This document shows positions 53,584 to 60,234 of a stretch of DNA of 64,000 nucleotides, piece after piece (position 1 is the stretch's first letter; every line of letters starts with the position of its first letter). The stretch is taken from contig NZ_JTDI01000005.1 in NCBI RefSeq assembly GCF_000802225.1, forward strand, positions 1 through 64,000, in the 5' to 3' direction. The position numbers were made by a program, and so were the translations under genes. The notes below the pieces were generated by a model. It was not told the origin of the DNA. It worked only from the letters and a program-made list of their open reading frames with translations, and searched no databases. Source of the DNA: Novosphingobium malaysiense (lineage in GTDB: Bacteria; Pseudomonadota; Alphaproteobacteria; Sphingomonadales; Sphingomonadaceae).

Positions 53584-53602
53584 GCGTCAGAGATAAGTCA
53601 TT
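53580..53602 (+). promoter_or_regulatory. Possible 23-bp dyad operator, acyl-CoA ligase 3
   Basis: Left half TAATGCGTC and right half AAGTCATT; a weaker match, but placed on the -10 as the strong sites are. It ends 32 bp before GTG 53635. Confidence 0.45.
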
Positions 53603-53634
53603 AACTTGCCGTAGCGCAATGGGGAGAGCGACGG

Positions 53635-55182
53635 GTGGACGACGCACTGTATCAGCCGAACCTGGGAGGCGATCTGGTGGCGGAAGCTCTCAGCCGCGAT
53701 CTGGACCGACCGGTCATCTACCTTGACGACGGTGGTGTGATCACTGCTCGGCGATTGCGTGATGATATCAGCCGCTATGCCCAGGCATTCCAGAGCCTCG
53801 AACCGCCGCCGGTGCGTGCTGCGCTTCTGTCCAAGAACAGGGTGGAGGTGCCGGCGGTCTTCTATGCGATATCATTCGCGGGGATCATTTCCACTGCCCT
53901 GCATCCGCTCGGGTCGATAGAGGATTTCCTTTACGTGATCGAGGATGCTGAAATAGATTTGCTGGTCTACGACGATGGTTTCGAGGAAAAGGCCCAGGAA
54001 CTGTACCGTCGTGCATCGCGGCTGAAGCATCTCGTGGCGATCGGCAAAGGGGGGACAGGAACGGCGCTGGAGGAGCTTGCCTCCGGTTTCATCCCGCATT
54101 CGCTCATGCCGCGGCGCGCCGATCCCGAAGCGATCGCCCGGATCGCCTATTCCGGAGGAACCACGGGAAAGCCGAAGGGGATTGTCGTTACCCAGCGCGG
54201 TGTTGTCACCTCGACGTTGATCCAGCTTACGGAATGGGAATGGCCGGATGAGATCAGACACCTGATTTGCTCGCCTCTGAGCCACGCTGGCGCTTCGGTT
54301 CTGACCGCTATCCTTCAGAAGGGTGGATCCATGATGGTCCTTGGGGGCTTCGACCCGGTGAGTTTCATGGAAGCCGTCCAAAAACACCGGATTACGTCGG
54401 CGCTGATGGTTCCGACCATGGTGCTGACATTGCTCGATCACCCGCGGTTCGGCGAGTTCGATTTGTCGAGCTTGCAAACGGTCTTCTATGGGGCATCGGC
54501 TTTTCCCGCGGCGCGTCTCAGGGAGGCGATCGACAAGCTAGGCCCGGTCTTCTTCCAGTTCTATGGACAGGCGGAAGCGCCGATGTCGGTTACCGTCATG
54601 CGCAAGGCCGATCATCTGGTGGACGATCCTTTCCGTCTGTCATCCTGCGGACGCCCCACGCCGTGGGTACGCGTCGCCCTGCTTGACGATGACTGCAAAC
54701 CGGTTCCCGACGGCGAGCCCGGCGAGATCTGCGTGCAGGGGCCGCTCCTGATGGGCGGTTATCTCAACAAGCCCGAGGAGACCGAAAAGGCATTTGAGGG
54801 CGGCTGGCTGCACACCGGCGATGTTGCGGTCCGCAATGCCGAGGATGGCTTTCTGCGCATCGTTGATCGCAAGAAGGATATGATCGTGACCGGGGGGTTC
54901 AATGTCTATGCCCGAGAGGTGGAGGACGTGATCGCCGCGCATCCGGGCGTGAAGCGGGTGGCCGTGTTCGGCGTTCCCGATTCCAAGTGGGGGGAAGCCG
55001 TCAAAGCGGTCGTCGTGGCAGATGCGGCTAATCCGGTCAGCGCCGATGAATTGATTGCCAAGGTCAAGGCCGAGAAAGGATCGGTACAAGCGCCCAAGTC
55101 GATCGATTTCGTTGGCGAGATCCCGCTTTCGCCGGTCGGGAAGCCGGACAAGAAAGCGCTCAAGGCACTCTACTCCAACTGA
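53635..55182 (+). CDS. AMP-dependent acyl-CoA synthetase (ligase 3)
   Basis: 515 residues from GTG 53635 (GGGGAGAG upstream). ANL motifs: YSGGTTGKPKG (P-loop, with Gly where Ser is usual), YGQAEAP (A5), DRKKDMIVTGGFNVY (hinge) and SPVGKPDKKAL (C-terminal lysine). All are present, so an active ligase is expected. Overall it is of the FadD3/long-chain type. It forms a single-gene unit facing a thioesterase gene. Confidence 0.92.
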   Translation: MDDALYQPNLGGDLVAEALSRDLDRPVIYLDDGGVITARRLRDDISRYAQAFQSLEPPPVRAALLSKNRVEVPAVFYAISFAGIISTALHPLGSIEDFLYVIEDAEIDLLVYDDGFEEKAQELYRRASRLKHLVAIGKGGTGTALEELASGFIPHSLMPRRADPEAIARIAYSGGTTGKPKGIVVTQRGVVTSTLIQLTEWEWPDEIRHLICSPLSHAGASVLTAILQKGGSMMVLGGFDPVSFMEAVQKHRITSALMVPTMVLTLLDHPRFGEFDLSSLQTVFYGASAFPAARLREAIDKLGPVFFQFYGQAEAPMSVTVMRKADHLVDDPFRLSSCGRPTPWVRVALLDDDCKPVPDGEPGEICVQGPLLMGGYLNKPEETEKAFEGGWLHTGDVAVRNAEDGFLRIVDRKKDMIVTGGFNVYAREVEDVIAAHPGVKRVAVFGVPDSKWGEAVKAVVVADAANPVSADELIAKVKAEKGSVQAPKSIDFVGEIPLSPVGKPDKKALKALYSN

Positions 55183-55189
55183 ACCGAAA

Positions 55190-55663
55190 TCAGACCGTTG
55201 GAAAGGCCGGCAGGTGGAGCATGGCGCGCTCTTCGTGCGCGGTGCGCCATTCGGCCGGGAGGGCGCAAGGTGTCCCGTCCTGTGTCGCTACCATTGTTAC
55301 CAGCGCATAAGCGCATGGCAGCCCATTTTGCCGCACCAGATGCGCATAGACCGTTGATGACCGGCCCATGTGGAGAATGCCCGTTGCAATCTCAACATCG
55401 CCGGGAAATCGTATTTCGTGGGCATATTCGATCGTCATCCCGCCCACGACGGGCCGAATTTTGTCCCCCAGTGCCGGCAGTTTTCGCACCATGGCGAAAT
55501 CGACCCGGGCCTCTTGCAGCAGTACCAGCACCTTGGTGTTATTGACGTGCCATTGAACGTCGAGATCCTCGAACCGGATAGGCATGGTATAGGTGCAGGG
55601 AAACTGCGCATTGTCGAGCAGAGTGCGGTCTATCCGCCCCGGAAGTTCTGGCATCGAAGTCAT
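55190..55663 (-). CDS. Acyl-CoA thioesterase (4HBT hot-dog family)
   Basis: 157 residues of the hot-dog fold. The motif RFEDLDVQWHVNNTKVLVLL matches the 4-hydroxybenzoyl-CoA thioesterase type (Asp and HVNN). Residues 80-120 give the remaining strands (VGGMTIEYAHEIRFPGDVEI). It would release CoA from a thioester, perhaps to free CoA from dead-end products. ATG 55663 or 55654. Divergent from the NTF2-like/cyclase unit. Confidence 0.85.
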   Translation of the reverse strand: MTSMPELPGRIDRTLLDNAQFPCTYTMPIRFEDLDVQWHVNNTKVLVLLQEARVDFAMVRKLPALGDKIRPVVGGMTIEYAHEIRFPGDVEIATGILHMGRSSTVYAHLVRQNGLPCAYALVTMVATQDGTPCALPAEWRTAHEERAMLHLPAFPTV

Positions 55664-55694
55664 TGTTGGAACTATCCCTTGATGGTCACGGCAT

Positions 55695-55717
55695 TAATGC
55701 ATTAGCACAGAGTCTAT
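55695..55717 (+). promoter_or_regulatory. Weak 23-bp dyad-like site between thioesterase and NTF2-cyclase unit
   Basis: The left half TAATGCATT is perfect but the right half GAGTCTAT is poor. It is 31 bp from the thioesterase ATG and 54 bp from ATG 55772, the place a shared operator would occupy. Confidence 0.35.
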
Positions 55718-55771
55718 TCGTAAACGCAAGATGACGGGCGGCACTGCGGGCCGTGGCGTGGCGAGGTGTCG

Positions 55772-56176
55772 ATGCTGCGAAAGGATGTGTTGGAACGCTT
55801 TTTCGAAGCTCTGGCTGCAGGAGATCTGGCTAAAGTCCGGGCCTGCTGCACGGCCAGCGCTCGTTTCTGGCACAGTTTCGACCAGACCGCCCACGATTTG
55901 GATGCGATCGAACCCCAGTGGCAGGCGCTTGCTTGCGATTTTTCCGAAGTCCGATTCGCTGATGTCCGGAGGCAGAAGACGGTTTCCGGCTATGTCCAGC
56001 AGCACGTGATGATGGTGCGCCGGCATGACGGGCGGCGGATCGCATGGCCCGCCTGCGTGGTGGTACGGATCAAGGACGGGCGAATTAGCCGCCTCGACGA
56101 ATACATCGACCGTGCGGGAACATTCGAAATTTTGGGTGAAGGTAAGCCGATGGCACCCGGTTTGGAGGATATCTAG
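55772..56176 (+). CDS. NTF2-like (SnoaL-type) protein
   Basis: 134 residues from ATG 55772 (GAGG 6 bases upstream). LERFFEALAAGDLAKVRACC and ARFWHSF begin the cone fold, and VVVRIKDGRISRLDEYID is the SnoaL-like ending. The family includes polyketide cyclases and ketosteroid isomerase. The following cyclase gene begins 2 bp after its stop, so the two are made together and may act in one step. Confidence 0.82.
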   Translation: MLRKDVLERFFEALAAGDLAKVRACCTASARFWHSFDQTAHDLDAIEPQWQALACDFSEVRFADVRRQKTVSGYVQQHVMMVRRHDGRRIAWPACVVVRIKDGRISRLDEYIDRAGTFEILGEGKPMAPGLEDI

Positions 56177-56178
56177 CC

Positions 56179-57177
56179 ATGCGGAGATGGTTGCACCGGC
56201 CCGAAGGTTCGAACTGGGGGGATTTCGGGGAGGATGACCAGATTGGGCGGATGAACCTCGTCACGCCCGAGCATAGACTTGCGGCCATCCGTGAAGCCGT
56301 TGAAGGGATCGCCATTCCGCTGGGGTTGCCGCTGGACTATCCGCGGCAGCGGGTCTTCGCGGGCCGCAACCCGCCGGTCCTGTCTCCAACGCAGAGCGCT
56401 GACGGGCGTACAATGTACGGCTGGAAGCCGACGGGTGGGCCGATCGATGTCGTCAATGACGATCAGGTCCTGCTGGGCCTGCAATTCTCCACGCAATGGG
56501 ACGGTCTGAGTCACTATGGGACGTGTTTCGATGCCGATGGGGACGGCGTGGCAGAGCAGGTCTTTTACAACGGATACCGGATGGACCGGGATTTCGTACT
56601 GCCGGACGCGGCAACATCGCCTGCGGCGCTGGCGCTAGGCATCGAGAAACTGGCGGAGACCTGCGTACAGGGCAGGGGTGTCCTTGTGGACCTGCGAAGC
56701 GCTGGCGACAACGTCACAGGCATGGTGGGGTACGATGCCTTGATGCACGCGATCGAGGCGCAAGGTGTAGATGTGGGCGAAGGCGATTTTCTCTGCATCT
56801 ACACAGGGTACGCGGACCTGCTTTTGCGCGATGGCGCTCAGGTAGATCAGTCTGCCCTGGGCGCTTGCCCTGGCCTTGACGGGACGGATCAATCCTTGCT
56901 GACCTGGATCGGGTCATCCGGCATCGCGGCGATTTGCGCGGACAATTCGATGGTGGAAAAAATCGCCGGCGTTGACCGCTGCGCCGGCGTGCCGATGATG
57001 CCATTGCACGAACATTGTCTCGTCCGCTTGGGCGTCCATCTCGGAGAATTCTGGCACTTCGCGAGACTGGCCAGTGCGCTTGCTGAGCGGCAGCGTTCGA
57101 GCTTCCTGCTGACGGCGCCGCCACTCAATCTTCCTGGTGCCGTCGGATCGCCTGTCACTCCTGTCGGTACGATCTAG
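56179..57177 (+). CDS. Cyclase/kynurenine-formamidase-like hydrolase (paralogue 2)
   Basis: 332 residues. Shares GSNWGDFG, DQIGRMNL, FSTQWDGLSHYGT, NGYRMDRDF and the end PGAVGSPVTPVGTI with the protein at 10314-11381, so the two are paralogues within one regulon. The metal motif is again the Gln variant (STQWD). A hydrolase or hydratase on a ring-derived compound is likely. It lacks about 20 N-terminal residues relative to its sister. Coupled to the NTF2-like gene upstream. Confidence 0.85.
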   Translation: MRRWLHRPEGSNWGDFGEDDQIGRMNLVTPEHRLAAIREAVEGIAIPLGLPLDYPRQRVFAGRNPPVLSPTQSADGRTMYGWKPTGGPIDVVNDDQVLLGLQFSTQWDGLSHYGTCFDADGDGVAEQVFYNGYRMDRDFVLPDAATSPAALALGIEKLAETCVQGRGVLVDLRSAGDNVTGMVGYDALMHAIEAQGVDVGEGDFLCIYTGYADLLLRDGAQVDQSALGACPGLDGTDQSLLTWIGSSGIAAICADNSMVEKIAGVDRCAGVPMMPLHEHCLVRLGVHLGEFWHFARLASALAERQRSSFLLTAPPLNLPGAVGSPVTPVGTI

Positions 57178-57224
57178 CCATTCAGCAATCGCGAACAAGT
57201 GTGAACGGAGGAGTATGATTCGAA

Positions 57225-57247
57225 AAATGACATTCAATAATTGCATT
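57225..57247 (+). promoter_or_regulatory. 23-bp dyad operator upstream of the IclR gene
   Basis: Left half AAATGACAT and right half AATTGCATT. It lies 162 bp upstream of the IclR ATG, beyond a very AT-rich stretch, so it may autoregulate IclR from a distance. Confidence 0.6.
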
Positions 57248-57354
57248 AATCTGATGGGGGCGCTTAGATTGTCAGACTGAGACCACAGCTCATAGCTCTT
57301 ATATTATTGATAAATATAAATAAAAAGAAAATTTAAGCACGTTAATTTTTTGCG

Positions 57355-57390
57355 TTGACGGTGTGCCACTGCTTCCTGCAATAATGCATC
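57355..57390 (+). promoter_or_regulatory. IclR promoter with an overlapping half-site
   Basis: TTGACG (57355-57360) and CAATAA (57379-57384) are spaced 18 bp. TAATGCATC at 57382-57390 matches one half of the regulon dyad, with a second A+T-rich AAATGCAAA just before the start codon at a different spacing. Confidence 0.5.
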
Positions 57391-57409
57391 GAGCGAGAGG
57401 AAATGCAAA

Positions 57410-58207
57410 ATGGCAACGGCACTGAATTCAAACAAGACGAAGATCGCCAAGCGCGTGGTCGAGGTCTTTGAGTTCTTCTCGACCGTGAACCGGCGGGCGA
57501 CGGTAATGGACATCGTCAGGCGCTATGGAAGGCCGCAGTCGAGTACATCAGAATTGCTGTGCTCACTGGTTGAGATTGGCCTCCTCTACAAAGACCCTCA
57601 GTCACGCACCTATGCTCCCACGCCCCGGCTTGCTGCGCTTGGCTTCGCGGCTCAGCCCGATCCGATCCGAAGCGGGCGCCTGTTCGGCTACATGGACGCC
57701 CTTGCGCAGACCACACGCTGCTCGGTCGGGCTGTTCGGAATGGTCGGCACCCACGCGCAGATTTTTCGCGTGTCGCCGGGCGGCAGTGCTCCGGACGAAG
57801 ATCTCGAATGTGGCGCCAGCGAACTATTGTCGGCTGGTGTGATCGGCCGCCTGTTGCTCTCTTCGCTGGGCGTGAATCAGGCGAACCGGATCCTGTGGAG
57901 GCTCAATGCCGAGGCGCCTGAGCGGGAACGTTTCGACCTGGCTGCGGCGACGCGCGACGTCGCCAAGCTCTGCCACCAAGGCCATGTCGCCGGGCCGTCG
58001 GGTTTCGGGAATGAGCTGGATGCGACGGCGGTGATGCTCCCGGACGATCTGGGAGAACGCGGGCTGGTTCTGGCCGCGCTCTATCCCGCCTCCGCGTCTA
58101 TCGACCGGACGGCGCTCCTGGCGACCCTGCAGCACGGTGCGGAGAACCTTGGGCGGGAAGCCGCAGACATTGCAGTGCCGCTGCTGCGCGAGCTGGCGAC
58201 TGCCTGA
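57410..58207 (+). CDS. IclR-family transcriptional regulator
   Basis: 265 residues. The winged helix-turn-helix covers about residues 14-75 (RVVEVFEFFSTVNRRATVMD ... SSTSELLCSLVEIGLLYKD), followed by the IclR ligand domain. IclR proteins are tetrameric or dimeric regulators of aromatic and acyl catabolism, acting as repressor or activator. A full dyad and a half-site precede it, which makes it the strongest candidate for binding the regulon motif, though no binding can be shown from sequence. AGAGGAAATGC precedes the ATG. Confidence 0.9.
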   Translation: MATALNSNKTKIAKRVVEVFEFFSTVNRRATVMDIVRRYGRPQSSTSELLCSLVEIGLLYKDPQSRTYAPTPRLAALGFAAQPDPIRSGRLFGYMDALAQTTRCSVGLFGMVGTHAQIFRVSPGGSAPDEDLECGASELLSAGVIGRLLLSSLGVNQANRILWRLNAEAPERERFDLAAATRDVAKLCHQGHVAGPSGFGNELDATAVMLPDDLGERGLVLAALYPASASIDRTALLATLQHGAENLGREAADIAVPLLRELATA

Positions 58208-58294
58208 TCGCGCCTGAGCTGGGCACTGCAGCCTTGCTGCCTGTGCCGAATTTACCGCAGGGAGCGGATGCCCGCTCGCTGAACGGAGAAGAAC

Positions 58295-59011
58295 GTGTCA
58301 CGGTCCGTAATCTCCGGCAGTCAGGACACTGCCGCCCACAACACTGTCGGCAAGCGGCTGGGGCGCAAGGGGCGGGAAACGCGCGAGCGTATCATTTGCG
58401 CCATGCTCAGACTTGTCGGCGATCCGGCCGGGCCCGCTGTCACGCTAACGGGTGTGGCGAGGGAGGCCGGGATCCAACTGCCGAACCTTTATGTCTATTT
58501 CCCGGATATGGGAGAGCTCGTGCTGGTGGCGCTATCGCGGGTAATGGAAACCGCAGAAAGGGCCTATCTCGATAAATTGCGGGCGCGCTGGCCTGATGAA
58601 GGATTGCGTCAGGCCTGCCTGGAGTTTCTGTGCCACTATCACGAATTTTGGCAGCAAAACGCGCGTATCCTGCACTTGCGCAATGCCATGGCGGATGCGG
58701 CCGACGAACGCCTTCTCGTCTATCGTTCGGAAGCGACGCGACCGCTGCTTGACCTGCTGATTGCCCAGATGGATTGCCCGGCCGATTCTCTGGAAGCGCA
58801 CAACGGCAACGTGGCGACAGTCATCCTGACGGGCCTCGAACGCCTGGCAACTGTCTTGACGAGCTCGCATTTCCCGCTCGCTACCAGACGTGGTTGGGAG
58901 CGGAACAGCGACGAACTGATCCAGGGCCTGCTGGAAGCCGAAGCCGAAGTGATTGGCCTGACGATCGCGCATCGCCGCGTGGCCAATGCACAGGCTTCGA
59001 TTGCCGCCTGA
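58295..59011 (+). CDS. TetR/AcrR-family transcriptional regulator
   Basis: 238 residues from GTG 58295 (GGAGAAG upstream). The helix-turn-helix is VTLTGVAREAGIQLPNLYVYF at about residues 48-70, after a basic tail. The C-terminal domain is helical. It stands next to the rightmost unit (ACAD and OYE-like genes), which has a different palindrome (62340-62352); it may control that unit while IclR or the other TetR controls the rest. This split is inference. Confidence 0.9.
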   Translation: MSRSVISGSQDTAAHNTVGKRLGRKGRETRERIICAMLRLVGDPAGPAVTLTGVAREAGIQLPNLYVYFPDMGELVLVALSRVMETAERAYLDKLRARWPDEGLRQACLEFLCHYHEFWQQNARILHLRNAMADAADERLLVYRSEATRPLLDLLIAQMDCPADSLEAHNGNVATVILTGLERLATVLTSSHFPLATRRGWERNSDELIQGLLEAEAEVIGLTIAHRRVANAQASIAA

Positions 59012-59028
59012 TCTCGCCGAGTGCTCCG

Positions 59029-60213
59029 TTAGCGCCCGTCTTTCGTTTTGACTATGCCGTTCGGAACCAGTGTCGGCTGACCGTGCAGAAGCTGGTTGGC
59101 AATGATCGCGTAGTGCATTTCGGTGGCGCCTTCGGCCACGCACTTGGCGCGGGCATCGCGCATGTAGCGGTTCACGCCGGTGGAATTCATGATGCCGCTG
59201 CCGCCCCATAGCTGGACCAGCCTGACGCAGACGTCGAATGCGGTTTCGCCGATATAGGCCTTGCACACGTTCGGCATTTCCGGCGCCATGGTTCCGGCCT
59301 CGAATTCGCGCACGGTGTTGTAGAGCAGCGCCCGGCAGGCCTGTATCTTTGCATGCGCTTCGGCGAGCCAATAAGAGACGGGCTGCAGTTCCGCCATGTC
59401 CTTGCCGTAGAGGCGGCGCTGCTTCACGTTTTCCAGCGTCTTGTCGAACAGGCCCTGCGCGCAGCCGATCGAAGTCGCCACGTGGGACAGAAGGTTGGCA
59501 TGATTGGCGGCGCGGTGAGAAAAACCGCCGGTCAAAAGGTCGCCCAGAATGTCGGTTTCGTCGAGATAGACGTTGTCGAACGAGATCGGCCCGGTGTTGG
59601 TTCCGCGCCAACCCAGCTTGTTCTCGTAGGGGTGGACCTGAAAACCTTCGTCCTCGCGTTCGACGATCACGCAGCCATAGCCTTCGTTGCCGGCGCGGTC
59701 CTTTGTCTTGCACATGACGAGGTAGGTTTCTGCCGTGCCTTGCGTGCAGAACAGCTTGGAGCCGTCGATGCGGTACCCCTCGCCCTCGGGGACGACCCGG
59801 GTGAGGTGTGCGGCGATGTTGGCAGCGCCGCCGGGTTCGCTCTGCGAATAGGCCATAAGCCGCTCGCCGCTGGAATTGGCCGGGAGGATGCGCTGTTTCT
59901 GCTCTTCTGTGCCGAGGATTTCGACCGTCTTCGGGCACAGCACCATCTGCACCGTGAGCATCCCGGCAAAGGCCGGGCTGGCCTTGGCCAGTTCCTCGCT
60001 GACAAGGCAGACGGATACGAGATCGGCACCGGCACCGCCGTATTCGGGTGAGGTGTAGAGCCCGAACAGGCCGATTTCGGCGGCCTTGCGGATCAGATCG
60101 TCGGGTGTTTCCTCTTCGATGTCGATCTGGTTCGCCAGCGGCTCGACATCCTTGCGCGCAAAGGTCTCCGCCATGTCGCGCAGGGCGCGCTGGTCTTCGC
60201 TCAGCCAGTCCAT
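59029..60213 (-). CDS. Acyl-CoA dehydrogenase (single type)
   Basis: 394 residues. Full-length ACAD starting MDWLSEDQRALRDMAETF: SQSEPGGAAN for the flavin loop, RRLYGKDMAELQ for the FAD contact, and VAEGATEMHYAI at the catalytic end, where Glu is kept in the YEGT position (AEGAT). It is therefore a normal homotetrameric type, unlike the three unequal pairs in the regulon. ATG 60213 follows GGGAGAA. It lies 21 bp after the OYE-like gene in one leftward unit. Confidence 0.93.
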   Translation of the reverse strand: MDWLSEDQRALRDMAETFARKDVEPLANQIDIEEETPDDLIRKAAEIGLFGLYTSPEYGGAGADLVSVCLVSEELAKASPAFAGMLTVQMVLCPKTVEILGTEEQKQRILPANSSGERLMAYSQSEPGGAANIAAHLTRVVPEGEGYRIDGSKLFCTQGTAETYLVMCKTKDRAGNEGYGCVIVEREDEGFQVHPYENKLGWRGTNTGPISFDNVYLDETDILGDLLTGGFSHRAANHANLLSHVATSIGCAQGLFDKTLENVKQRRLYGKDMAELQPVSYWLAEAHAKIQACRALLYNTVREFEAGTMAPEMPNVCKAYIGETAFDVCVRLVQLWGGSGIMNSTGVNRYMRDARAKCVAEGATEMHYAIIANQLLHGQPTLVPNGIVKTKDGR

Positions 60214-60234
60214 CCCATTCTCCCGGTTATGTTG

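Noticed and set aside
2013..57247. Reading the recurring dyads as a mobile repeat or CRISPR-like array
   Set aside because: Copies are isolated, degenerate, always intergenic and placed at promoters; there are no regular spacers or nearby cas or transposase genes.
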